Shown piece after piece: positions 25,640 through 33,990 of a stretch of 64,000 nt of DNA. The DNA is from Burkholderia pyrrocinia (GTDB lineage Bacteria > Pseudomonadota > Gammaproteobacteria > Burkholderiales > Burkholderiaceae). The notes beneath the pieces are model-generated. The model did not search any database. It had not been told where the DNA came from and was given only the letters and a program-made list of their open reading frames with translations. Position numbers and translations under genes: made by a program. Position 1 is the first letter of the stretch, and each line of letters begins with the position of its first letter. The stretch spans positions 2,480,001-2,544,000 of the forward strand of contig NZ_CP070978.1 in assembly GCF_018417535.1 (NCBI RefSeq), written 5' to 3'.

Positions 25640-26236
25640 CTAAGCGCGCTCCTCCGGCAGCACGTCCGTGCGTTCCGCGATCAGCACCGCATATCGCCCG
25701 ACCGCATCGGCGATGCGCTCCGCCAGCACGGGGTCGCGCACCGCGCGGGCGAGCGTGACGCCGCCTGAAAGCAGCGCGAGGAATGCGATCGCGCGGTCGT
25801 CGTCGGGTGTGTCGCCCAGTCCCGACGACACTTCGTCGACGATCTGCCGCAATGCCTGTTCATACGCGTCGCGCGTGTCGTCGTCGGCGCGCATCACCTC
25901 GGGGGACAGGCTCGGCAGCGCACAGCTTTCGCCGAGTTCGCAGGTGCGCCGCGGCCCGAGATAGAACGACACAAATGGCCGCCGCCAGCGCGCGCCATGC
26001 TCGGCCTTGAATATCGCGACACCTTGCCGGAGCTGGTCGAGGCCGGCGAGGACGACGCTGCGGAACGCTTCGCCTTTCGATTTGAAATGTCCGTAGAACG
26101 CGCCGTTGGTGACACCCGCCGCCTTCGTCAGCGGGCCGATGCCGGAGCCGCCATATCCCTCCTGACGGAACAATCGGCTCGCGGCTTCGAGGATGCGCGC
26201 GCGGGTTTCGTGCTTGTGCTCGACGGAATAACGCAT
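25640..26236 (-). CDS. TetR/AcrR-family repressor
   Basis: This 198-residue protein has the TetR N-terminal helix-turn-helix (RILEAASRLFRQEGYGGSGIGPLTKAAGVTNGAFYGHFKSK) and an all-helical ligand domain containing CELGESCALPSLSPEV, seen in a subgroup that regulates oxidative or electrophile responses. It is divergent from the tautomerase-like gene at 26362, and the 125-bp gap holds palindromic AGAGAG-type sites. It probably represses both genes and is released by an electrophilic ligand; the ligand is unknown. Confidence 0.9.
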   Translation of the reverse strand: MRYSVEHKHETRARILEAASRLFRQEGYGGSGIGPLTKAAGVTNGAFYGHFKSKGEAFRSVVLAGLDQLRQGVAIFKAEHGARWRRPFVSFYLGPRRTCELGESCALPSLSPEVMRADDDTRDAYEQALRQIVDEVSSGLGDTPDDDRAIAFLALLSGGVTLARAVRDPVLAERIADAVGRYAVLIAERTDVLPEERA

Positions 26237-26255
26237 GACAGGCTCGCTTCAGAGC

Positions 26256-26286
26256 GATCACTCTTTATCTTGCATAGAGAGCGATC
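26256..26286. promoter_or_regulatory. Probable TetR operator (palindrome)
   Basis: Arms GATCACTCTTTAT and ATAGAGAGCGATC form an 11-of-13 inverted repeat around CTTGC. A further half-site, TATAGAGAGTGAC, lies about 20 bp downstream (26298-26310), giving a repeated ATAGAGAG core. Both lie between the divergent tetR and tautomerase genes. Confidence 0.65.
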
Positions 26287-26361
26287 AGTGTCTAATGTAT
26301 AGAGAGTGACTGATATTTATATCACGTCACGATTCCGATGACCTGACCAGGAGGAAGTGCG

Positions 26362-26790
26362 ATGCCGATTACGCTGACAGTATCCGAAGGAGTTTTCACG
26401 CCGGACGACGAAGGGCCGGTGTTTGCCGAGCTGACCGATGCGCTGCTGGATGTCGAAGGATTGACCGGGAATGCGTTCCTGGCGCCGAACGTGGTGGGCA
26501 CGCTCAACGTGCTGCCGCGGCACCGGACCTTCGTGCATGGACGCGCGGAGCCCGCCGCATTCGTCGAACTGAAGCTTCCCGCCGTGGCGCTCGCGGCGCC
26601 CGACAAGCAGCGGCAATTCGTCGAACGGGCGACCGCGATCGTGCTGCGCCGCGCAGGCGGGCGGCTGATGCCGGCGCAAGTCTGGGTGAATGTCGTCCAT
26701 GCCGTCGACGGTGGATGGGGGATTGCCGGACGGCGCTACGACAACGCGTCGCTCGTCGATTCGATCCAGAGTGCGGCGGCTGCGCAGTAA
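26362..26790 (+). CDS. Tautomerase-superfamily protein
   Basis: This 142-residue protein begins MPITLTVSEG, giving the amino-terminal proline (Pro2, after Met removal) that is the catalytic base of 4-oxalocrotonate tautomerase and relatives. The second half includes KQRQFVERATAIVLRR followed by MPAQVWVNVVHAVDGGWGIAGRRY, resembling the second beta-alpha-beta unit of a longer trans-acting member. It follows AGGAGG and is controlled with the divergent TetR regulator. Likely substrates are enols or small unsaturated acids; the exact one cannot be told. Confidence 0.75.
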   Translation: MPITLTVSEGVFTPDDEGPVFAELTDALLDVEGLTGNAFLAPNVVGTLNVLPRHRTFVHGRAEPAAFVELKLPAVALAAPDKQRQFVERATAIVLRRAGGRLMPAQVWVNVVHAVDGGWGIAGRRYDNASLVDSIQSAAAAQ

Positions 26791-26944
26791 CTGCAACTAA
26801 CGGTCGAGCCATCATACGTCGACCGACGGTGCGGCGGCGATCGCCGCCGCACCGCTCGGGCATTGCCGCCTGCAGCGCGCAGGGCGGCAATCCGCCATCC
26901 CGCGAACCGGGCCTGCTTCGACGAACCGGCAGCGTTCGAGCGCG

Positions 26945-28438
26945 TCACGTTCCCGCGAACGCAGTTCCCATCGGCTTCGTCCGCATGCCCCGCGCGAGGC
27001 GGGTCCACGGCAGGTCCGCGGGGTCGGCCTGCATCGGCCCCGGTGCCTTGGCGACCAGCACCGCATGCGCGATGTCCTGGAAGTCGGCGCGGAAATGCAC
27101 CGAGCTCTTGTTGACCAGGATCTTCATCGCTTCCGGCTCGACGCCGCCCACGCGATACAGATTGCGATCGAGCATCTGCGCCTTGCCGCCGCTCACGACG
27201 ATTCGCACGCCGTCGATCCGCAGACAGGCCACCGGCCCGACGTCGGCCTGCATGCCGTTCATCATCGGGCCGTCGTAGCGGCACACGCCGTCGGACAGCG
27301 CGACGACCTCGAAGCGCCCGTGAAACGGTTCGTCACCGGGCACGCCCGAGCCGCCGAGCGACAGTTCGAGGCTGGCGCCGACACCGGCTCGCCAGGCTGC
27401 CGCAGCAGCAGCCGGATCCCACAGCAAGCCCAGCGCCGCGTCGCGCGCGCCGTTGCGCAGCAACGCGCGAAGCAGGCCCGTCGTATTGGAATCGCCGCCC
27501 GCGCCGGGGTTGTCCTGCGTGTCGGCGATCACGACGGGCTTGCTCGCGCCCTCCGCGAGCCGCATGGCCTCGCGCACGGCGTCGTCGGGCGACAGGAACG
27601 GCACCTGCCACTTCGCCTCGTCGGCCAGCATCTTGTCGTACAGCGCCTGCACGGCCGTGTCGATCGCGTCGGTGTCACCGTAGCCCCAGATAACCGGCCC
27701 GCATTCGGGGAAATCCGCTGCCGGAAAGCCCGGCGCGAACGACAGCGAGACCACACCGCCCGTCTCCAGCGCCGCGAGGCGCGCATACATGTCGTGCGCG
27801 GGATCGAGCAGCGTGCACATCCCGTTGATCGGAATCAGGAACGGCAGCCGCCGCGCCGCGCGACGCAGCGGGCCGCCGCCCGCGAGCAGGCGTTCGAGCA
27901 GCACGGCCGCGCGTTCGCCGGTCTCGGCCATGTCCACGTGCGGATAGGTGCGAAAGGCCACCAGCGCGTCGGCACGGCTCAGCATCAGGTCGGTCACGTT
28001 CGCGTGCAGGTCGAGCGAGGCGACCACCGGCACGGCCGGGCCGATCGCGGTGCGGACACGGTCGAGCAAGGTCCCTTCGCCGTCGTCCGTATGTTCGGCG
28101 ACCATCGCGCCGTGCAGATCGAGATACACCGCGTCGCAGCCGCCGCGTCGCGCCGCGTCGACGATCTCGGCGGCAATGCGCTCGAACGCATCCTCGGTGA
28201 CATGCGCCGACGGGCTCGCGCCCGCCCAGATCACCGGCAGCAAGGTCCAGCCGCGCCGCTTGGCAGCGTTGATGAAGCCGCCCGCCGGAATGTTGACGTC
28301 GCGCAGCGCGAGCACGTCCGAGCCGCGCACCAGGGCCGGAAACCCCTCGCCGCGTTCGAAGTTTGCATAGGCGGCCTTGGTGGGCGCGAAGGTGTTGGTT
28401 TCGTGTTGGAAACCGGCAATCAGGATGCGTGTGGTCAT
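26945..28438 (-). CDS. M81-family metallopeptidase (MlrC-like)
   Basis: This 497-residue protein belongs to the M81/MlrC family, named for the microcystin-degradation protein MlrC. The N-terminus MTTRILIAGFQHETNTFAPT contains the conserved His-Glu-Thr-Asn; the zinc site is formed with YLDLHGAMV (Asp/His) and VASLDLHANVT. The C-terminal DUF1485 half ends with KILVNKSSVHFRADFQDIA. It is downstream of the MFS transporter on the same strand, so a small peptide or amide is probably imported and then hydrolysed. The real substrate is unlikely to be microcystin. Confidence 0.88.
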   Translation of the reverse strand: MTTRILIAGFQHETNTFAPTKAAYANFERGEGFPALVRGSDVLALRDVNIPAGGFINAAKRRGWTLLPVIWAGASPSAHVTEDAFERIAAEIVDAARRGGCDAVYLDLHGAMVAEHTDDGEGTLLDRVRTAIGPAVPVVASLDLHANVTDLMLSRADALVAFRTYPHVDMAETGERAAVLLERLLAGGGPLRRAARRLPFLIPINGMCTLLDPAHDMYARLAALETGGVVSLSFAPGFPAADFPECGPVIWGYGDTDAIDTAVQALYDKMLADEAKWQVPFLSPDDAVREAMRLAEGASKPVVIADTQDNPGAGGDSNTTGLLRALLRNGARDAALGLLWDPAAAAAAWRAGVGASLELSLGGSGVPGDEPFHGRFEVVALSDGVCRYDGPMMNGMQADVGPVACLRIDGVRIVVSGGKAQMLDRNLYRVGGVEPEAMKILVNKSSVHFRADFQDIAHAVLVAKAPGPMQADPADLPWTRLARGMRTKPMGTAFAGT

Positions 28439-28527
28439 GAAACTGATTCCAGGAAAACGATGGATGCGGGCGGTACGCGCCCGCCGGCGCGGCCGGCGGT
28501 ACGGCGGCCGCGCGGCGGCGCGTCATG

Positions 28528-29832
28528 TCATCGCGCCGCGGCGGGCAGGCGGTTCATGATCAGCGCCACGGCGCCTGCGACCATCAACGCGACGATGACG
28601 AGCAGCCCCGCCTGCATGCTGCCGGTCGCGGTGCGGATTTCGCCGATGACGGTCGGGCTGAGGAAGCCGCCGAACAGGCCGATCGTGTTGATGAGCGCGA
28701 TGCCGCCCGCGGCTGCGTTGCCCGTCAGGTATTGCGACGGGATCGCCCAGAACACCGTGTAGGCTGCCCACAACAACGCCGTGGCGATCGTCATGCAGAC
28801 GAGCGATACCGCAAGGTTGCCGCCGGCGAAGGTCGCGGCGGCCAATGCGGCGGCGCCTGCCAGCGCCGACACGGCGCTGTGCAGCCGACGTTCGCCGCGG
28901 CGGTCCGAGCGCCGGCCGATCACGAGCATCGCGCATGCGGCGCCGATGTACGGAATCATCGAATAGAAGCCGATCTGCATCGTGTCGGTCACGCCGTTCG
29001 CCTTGAGGATCGACGGCAGCCAGAAGCTGACCGCGTAGATTCCGCAGATCATCGTGAAGTACGCGAAGGCCAGCAGGTAGACGCGCGGGTCGCGCGCCGC
29101 CTGTCCGAACGCGTGGTGACCGGCCGCGGGCGCTTGCAGTTCGGCCGCGAGCAGGCTTTTCTCGCGCTCGGTCAGCCACGCCGCATCGGCCGGCCGGTCG
29201 GCCAGCACCTTGAGCACGAGCACGCCGAGCACGGCGCACGGCAGGCCCTCGACGACGAACATCCATTGCCAGCCGGCCAGCCCGTGCGCGCCGTCGAGGG
29301 CGGTCATCAGCCAGGTCGAGAGCGGCGAGCCGACGATGCCGCCGATCGGGCCGGCGAGCATCACGACGGCCATCACGCCGGCCATTCGCCGCGGGCCGTA
29401 CCAGTAGGTCAGGTAGAAGATCATGCCCGGCGCGAAGCCGGCTTCGAACACGCCGAGCAGGAAGCGCAGCACGTAGAACGACGTCACGTCGTGCACGAAC
29501 ATCATGGCGGCTGACGTCAGGCCCCACAGCACCATGATCCGGCTGATGGTCTTGCGCGCGCCGATCCTGGGCAGCATCAGGTTGCTCGGAATCTCGAACA
29601 GCACGTAGCCGAGGAAGAAGATGCCCGCGCCGAGGCCGTAGGCCGCGTCGGAGAAGCCGAGCGCGTTTTGCATATGGAGCTTCGCGAAGCCGATGTTCAC
29701 GCGATCCAGATACGCGAACGTGTAGCACAGCAGCAGGAGCGGCAGCAGGCGCCAGTTCAGCTTGCGATACAGCGCCTGCACGGGCGCGCTGTCCTGCGCG
29801 GCCGGATGGCGGGAGGATGAAACGGCGGACAT
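28528..29832 (-). CDS. MFS transporter, anion:cation symporter (ACS) family
   Basis: This 434-residue protein has 12 transmembrane segments and the ACS-family loop motif YLDRVNIGFAK in helix 1 with SDAAYGLGAGIFFLGYVLFEIPSN in helix 2. ACS members carry organic anions such as tartrate, phthalate, hydroxyphenylacetate or galactonate. The gene precedes the MlrC-like gene by 90 bp on the same strand and is divergent from a LysR regulator. The three form a probable uptake-hydrolysis-regulation unit. Confidence 0.9.
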   Translation of the reverse strand: MSAVSSSRHPAAQDSAPVQALYRKLNWRLLPLLLLCYTFAYLDRVNIGFAKLHMQNALGFSDAAYGLGAGIFFLGYVLFEIPSNLMLPRIGARKTISRIMVLWGLTSAAMMFVHDVTSFYVLRFLLGVFEAGFAPGMIFYLTYWYGPRRMAGVMAVVMLAGPIGGIVGSPLSTWLMTALDGAHGLAGWQWMFVVEGLPCAVLGVLVLKVLADRPADAAWLTEREKSLLAAELQAPAAGHHAFGQAARDPRVYLLAFAYFTMICGIYAVSFWLPSILKANGVTDTMQIGFYSMIPYIGAACAMLVIGRRSDRRGERRLHSAVSALAGAAALAAATFAGGNLAVSLVCMTIATALLWAAYTVFWAIPSQYLTGNAAAGGIALINTIGLFGGFLSPTVIGEIRTATGSMQAGLLVIVALMVAGAVALIMNRLPAAAR

Positions 29833-29972
29833 GTCTGTCTCCAGTGGCGTGAGCGTCTTGCGGCATCGATCTCGATTGCCGCATCGTCGGAGAGACGAAA
29901 AAGCAGAGCAAGAGCAACTTAAGTGAGCTAATGTTGCTCGACAGGCAACACATACCGCAAACCGGAATCTCC

Positions 29973-30941
29973 ATGCGCGAACTGAACCAGCGCCGCTTGC
30001 GCTACTTTCATGAAGTCCTGACCCACGGCTCGATCCGCGGCGCGGCCGACAGCATCAATACCGCGCCGTCCGTGATCACGCGGCAGATTCGCCTGCTCGA
30101 GGAGGAAATCGGCGTCGTGCTGTTCGAGCGCCAGGCGCGCGGCGTGCGCCCGACCGAGGCCGCCGCGCATCTGCTCGAATACTGGCGCGGCTGCCGCTCG
30201 CAGCAGGAATTGTTCGAGGAGCGCCTGCAGGCGTTGCGGCGGCTGCAATCCGGCCAGGTGCGTATCGTGACCAGCGAGGGCTATGTCGACGTGCTGATGG
30301 ACGAGGTGCTGACCGATTTCTGCATGCGCTATCCGAAGCTCGACGTGATCGTCGACGTGCTGCCCGTCAACAGCGTGCTTCAGGAGGTGGCCGAGAGTCG
30401 CGCGCATGTCGGGCTTGCGTACAACCCCCCGGCCCATCCGGAGATCGAGTATCTCGCCACCTCGTCGCAGCCGGTGGTGGCGCTCGTTCACGCCGGCCAT
30501 CCGCTCGCGGTGCGCGGCGGTGCGGTCCGCGCGCACGAACTCTGCGAGTATCCGCTCGCGCTGATGCCGCCGGCATTCGGCCTCGGCCAGGTTGCGCAAA
30601 TGCTCGCCTATACGGAGAACCTGTCGATCCGCCCGACGCTGACGACCAATTCCCTCGCCGTGCTGCGCCACTTCGTGAAGCGCCATGACGGGATCACGCT
30701 GATCGGCGCGTTCGCGGCGTACCGGGAACTGGAGAGCGGCGAACTCGTCGCGCTGCCGATCGCACATCCGTTATTCGATTCCGCCAAGGCGCGACTGCTG
30801 GTTAAGGTGGGGCGGACACTCGGCGTCGCGGCCGACACGTTGCTGAACTGTCTGCTGCACGACATGAAGATGTTCGCGGCGCACGGCGCGGGTCGGGGCA
30901 AGGCCGCCAAGCGGCCGCCGACGGCCAGACGCGCGCGCTAG
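29973..30941 (+). CDS. LysR-type regulator (divergent to MFS/MlrC operon)
   Basis: This 322-residue LysR protein has the winged helix at residues 1-60 ([44 protein letters not shown]). The effector domain contains VQILS-type strands and the periplasmic-binding fold. It faces the MFS-MlrC operon across about 140 bp, the usual LysR regulator layout, and would activate that operon in the presence of the transported substrate. The start at 29973 gives a family-length N-terminus; an upstream ATG at 29931 adds 14 residues unlike LysR proteins. Confidence 0.88.
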   Translation: MRELNQRRLRYFHEVLTHGSIRGAADSINTAPSVITRQIRLLEEEIGVVLFERQARGVRPTEAAAHLLEYWRGCRSQQELFEERLQALRRLQSGQVRIVTSEGYVDVLMDEVLTDFCMRYPKLDVIVDVLPVNSVLQEVAESRAHVGLAYNPPAHPEIEYLATSSQPVVALVHAGHPLAVRGGAVRAHELCEYPLALMPPAFGLGQVAQMLAYTENLSIRPTLTTNSLAVLRHFVKRHDGITLIGAFAAYRELESGELVALPIAHPLFDSAKARLLVKVGRTLGVAADTLLNCLLHDMKMFAAHGAGRGKAAKRPPTARRAR

Positions 30942-30970
30942 TTGCCTCGCGCCGCCGCCGCCGGCGCCGT

Positions 30971-31837
30971 TCAGGCAGCGTCGCCGGCAGCCCGCAGCGC
31001 GCGAACCAGTTCGCTCGCCGCCTTGCCGAGCCCCGTGTGCTTCGGCCGCCGCAGGTACACGGGCAGTGGCAGCCCGTTGCGGATGTTCGCGAACGCGAGC
31101 GGCGCGAGTTCGCCTTCGGCAACGTATCGGCCGATCACGGATTCGGGCAGGTTCGCCCAGCCGTGACCGGCTGTCACGAGCGCGATCGCCGTGGCCATGT
31201 CGGTCACTTTCCACGTCCGGTTGCCGATCACGGGCCGCACGTCGGTCAATGGCCGCTCCGGATCGGCGATCACGATCTGCCGGAAGCCCGACAGCCGCTC
31301 GATCGCTTCAGGATGCGCGGCTTCGGCGATCAGCGGATGACTCGGCGCGGCGACGGCGACGAGCGTTTCGGTCCACAGCGCGTGGATCTGTTCCTGCGGA
31401 TGCAGGTCGAGTCCGCCGTACGCGACGCACAGATCGACGGCGGCACGATGCAGCGCGTCGACGATCGCGTCCTGCGGCGCCGTAACGACACTGATCGCGA
31501 GCGCCGGGTACTTCGCGGCGACGGCCGTCAGCGCGCGGGCGACGGGTGCGCCGTCGATCTCCGCCGCGAGCCCGAGCCGCAGCGTGTCCTCGACGCCTTC
31601 CGACAGGTGCTGCGCATGCGCGCGCAGCGCGTGCAGCCGTTCGGCGATCGAGCGTGCATCGGGCAGCAGCGCGGCCATTGCGGCAGTCGGCGTCGGTTCG
31701 CGCGTGCCGCGGTCGAACAGCACGAGGTCGAGTTCGGCCTCGAGGTTCGCGATCGCCATGCTGACCGCCGACGGCGTGCGGCCGAGTGCGCGCGCGGCCG
31801 CCGAGAACGAGCCTTTGTCGATGACGGTCAGCAGCAT
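30971..31837 (-). CDS. LysR-type regulator (divergent to PACE efflux gene)
   Basis: This protein of at least 288 residues is a LysR regulator whose visible start (ATG at 31837) would cut the first helix short: it begins MLLTVIDKGSFSAAARALGR, which normally follows about seven residues. In the same frame a CTG at 31858 encodes L-T-S-D-H-I-D before it and has GGAGG ten bases upstream, so translation may begin at that unusual codon. It is divergent from a PACE-type gene, as AceR is to AceI in Acinetobacter. It probably controls that efflux gene. Confidence 0.85.
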   Translation of the reverse strand: MLLTVIDKGSFSAAARALGRTPSAVSMAIANLEAELDLVLFDRGTREPTPTAAMAALLPDARSIAERLHALRAHAQHLSEGVEDTLRLGLAAEIDGAPVARALTAVAAKYPALAISVVTAPQDAIVDALHRAAVDLCVAYGGLDLHPQEQIHALWTETLVAVAAPSHPLIAEAAHPEAIERLSGFRQIVIADPERPLTDVRPVIGNRTWKVTDMATAIALVTAGHGWANLPESVIGRYVAEGELAPLAFANIRNGLPLPVYLRRPKHTGLGKAASELVRALRAAGDAA

Positions 31838-31873
31838 GTCGATGTGGTCGCTGGTCAGTACGCGTTGCCTCCT

Positions 31874-31898
31874 GTCAGAAAAATTGAAAGGACCTGAC
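31874..31898. promoter_or_regulatory. Inverted repeat between LysR and PACE genes
   Basis: GTCAG and CTGAC arms separated by 15 bases lie in the region shared by the divergent regulator and efflux gene, a usual place for a LysR site. The arms are short, so this is tentative. Confidence 0.35.
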
Positions 31899-31959
31899 TT
31901 TTGCGGACGCGATACCCGCTGATAGTCTCGCCACCTTGTTCGCTAGAAGGTGGATGGTC

Positions 31960-32400
31960 ATGCAAGGGTGGAAGAGACGCATAGTCTACGTCGTGATGTT
32001 CGAGGTGCTCGGCATCCTGGTCGCGTCGTCGGTGCTCGGCATGCTGAGCGGCGCGAGCGCCGAAACGAGCGGCCTGCTGGGCGTGATGATCTCGACGACG
32101 GGCGTTACCGTCAATTTCCTGTACAACCTCGCGTTCGAGGCGTGGGAGCGGCGGCGCGCGGCGACGACGCGCACTGTGGGGCGGCGCGTGCTGCACGCGG
32201 TCGGGTTCCAGGTCGCGCTCGTGACGTTCCTGATCCCGCTGATCGCGTGGTGGCTCGACGTGTCGCTGCTGCAGGCGTTCCTGTACGACGCGGTGCTGAT
32301 CGTGTTCTTCCCGATCTTCACGTTCGCGTACAACTGGTCGTTCGACAGCGTGTTCGGGCTGCCCGATGCGGTGACGCGCAAGGCCGAGCCGGTTGCGTAA
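31960..32400 (+). CDS. PACE-family efflux transporter (AceI-like)
   Basis: This 146-residue protein has four transmembrane segments in two tandem bacterial transmembrane pair domains: the first around RRIVYVVMFEVLGILVAS and the second around RVLHAVGFQVALVTFLIPL. The acidic residue in helix 1 (MFEV) matches the functional glutamate of AceI, and the conserved FAYNWSFDSVFG segment ends the second pair. PACE proteins export chlorhexidine, acriflavine or short-chain diamines. An alternative ATG lies at 31954. It is divergent from a LysR gene that probably regulates it. Confidence 0.87.
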   Translation: MQGWKRRIVYVVMFEVLGILVASSVLGMLSGASAETSGLLGVMISTTGVTVNFLYNLAFEAWERRRAATTRTVGRRVLHAVGFQVALVTFLIPLIAWWLDVSLLQAFLYDAVLIVFFPIFTFAYNWSFDSVFGLPDAVTRKAEPVA

Positions 32401-32524
32401 AGCGGTGCAGGGAATATCGGCTGGCCGAACGTGCCGGCGGATCGCCGAAAGCGACGCGCCGGCAACGCGCGTCGTGCGGAAACGAAACGGGGAAGATCGG
32501 GCGGAACGAACGCCGCCCGGGAAA

Positions 32525-33376
32525 TTACGCGGCGATGAACGCGTGCACGTAGCGGTTGAACACGGCGGGGCTCGCCGCATTCATCCCGTGCGACGCGCCG
32601 GCGACGGTCTGCCGTTGCGCATCGCCGATCCACTGCGACAGCGTGTCGACGTTGTTGCGGAACATCTTCGGGCTGCGCTGGCCGTCGATCAGCAGCGTGC
32701 GGCACGCGATATCGCCGGCCGTGTGCTGCGAATACGCGGGCAGCGGGTCGCGCAACTGCTTCGGCAGCGTGCTCGCGTTGTCGATCGCCATCGTGCGGAA
32801 GCGCGACGTGCTCTTCTTCCACGCGCCCGGCAGGCTCACCGAATCGACGAACATCTCGAGGCCGGACTCGACGTCGCCTTGCCCGATCAGGTTCACGGCC
32901 TTCGTGCGCAGTGCGATCGCGGCGGCCGGCAGCGCGGCTTCGCGCACGCCTGGCTGCTGCAGCGGGCCGCCCGGATCGGCGAGCGTCAGCGACTCGACGA
33001 GCTGCGGATGCTGGCGCGCGACGTTGAACGCGACGCTGCCGCCACGCGAATGGCCGACCAGGTGTACGGGGCCGAGATCGAGTGCATCGATGAATTCGGC
33101 GAGCTCGTCGACATGGTTCTGCCAGCTGAACTCGTCCTGGATGCCCGCTTCGACGGCCGGCCAGTAATGGCTGAGGCTCGGCGCGATGCAGCGGTAGTGG
33201 GCCGACAGCGACGCAAGCTGCGGATCCCAGTAGCGGTAGTCGCACAACGAGCCGTGCACGAACACCATCGGCGCGCCGCTGCCCCGCTCGACATACGGCA
33301 GGCTGATGCCTGACGAAAGCGTCGCAAATTGCAGGTCGGGGTTCGCGAGCACGGACGGCTCGATTCGCATGTTCAT
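32525..33376 (-). CDS. Alpha/beta hydrolase
   Basis: This 283-residue protein has the alpha/beta hydrolase fold: the oxyanion segment VFVHGSLCDYRYW, the nucleophile elbow GHSRGGS with the serine in place, and the catalytic histidine in AGASHGMN. Between the two lies a cap region. Related proteins hydrolyse esters, epoxides or C-C bonds; no substrate can be assigned. It is convergent with the PACE gene. A start at 33370 (the next in-frame ATG) is also possible. Confidence 0.85.
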   Translation of the reverse strand: MNMRIEPSVLANPDLQFATLSSGISLPYVERGSGAPMVFVHGSLCDYRYWDPQLASLSAHYRCIAPSLSHYWPAVEAGIQDEFSWQNHVDELAEFIDALDLGPVHLVGHSRGGSVAFNVARQHPQLVESLTLADPGGPLQQPGVREAALPAAAIALRTKAVNLIGQGDVESGLEMFVDSVSLPGAWKKSTSRFRTMAIDNASTLPKQLRDPLPAYSQHTAGDIACRTLLIDGQRSPKMFRNNVDTLSQWIGDAQRQTVAGASHGMNAASPAVFNRYVHAFIAA

Positions 33377-33623
33377 GGCTGAAAGACTCAAAGGTGCGTC
33401 AACACGACGCAACTATGCATCACGGCGACCTGCAAGGAAAACGCATAATTTTCATCGTGACGATCAATTTTATTGATGGCTGTGCCGGAAACCCCTGTCG
33501 GAGCGTGCGCATGTGTCGAAGCCTTCAATCATCTAACGATTTATTTCGGCGCCGAAAGGGCGCGCGGCGGCCTGCGCGCATGCGCAAACGCACCGGAAAA
33601 TGAGGGGAAGCAGGGGCTGCGCG

Positions 33624-33965
33624 TCAACGCACCGTCAACGCGGGCGCGGCCTGAAGCTCGACGGGCAGATCGTTGTCGGCCGCGAACTGCATCGCGAAGT
33701 CGAATGCGTCCGCGCATACGCCGCGCAATTCGTCCGACACGAACAGGCATTTTGCGCCGCCGTCGACGACCGGCATCGCGAGCCGCGACAGCGCGCACGG
33801 ATAGCCGGGCCGCCGTTCGCCGACGAACAGCGTGATGACGCCCGCGAGGCGTTCGGGCCAGTCGCTGGGGCGGAAGGTCTTCTGCGCGCGCGTGACGCCG
33901 CGGATCAGGTGGCCGTGGGTTTGGCCGATGAGGCGGCCGTGTTCGGTGACTTCGATGCGATCCAT
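33624..33965 (-). CDS. DUF3579-domain protein
   Basis: This 113-residue protein begins with residues about 1-90 (MDRIEVTEHGRLIGQTHGH, then FRPSDWPERLAGVITLF and CLFVSDELRGVCADAFDFAM) that match DUF3579, a small conserved family of Burkholderiales with no known function. It lies 25 bp downstream of the sigma-54 response-regulator gene on the same strand, so it may be at the end of the same transcript. Confidence 0.8.
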   Translation of the reverse strand: MDRIEVTEHGRLIGQTHGHLIRGVTRAQKTFRPSDWPERLAGVITLFVGERRPGYPCALSRLAMPVVDGGAKCLFVSDELRGVCADAFDFAMQFAADNDLPVELQAAPALTVR

Positions 33966-33990
33966 GCTGTTGTGCGTGTCCTAGTCCGCG

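Noticed and set aside
33394..33603. A 69-codon frame between the hydrolase and DUF3579 genes
   Set aside because: Low-complexity basic C-terminus, no ribosome-binding site and position within the hydrolase leader; considered intergenic.
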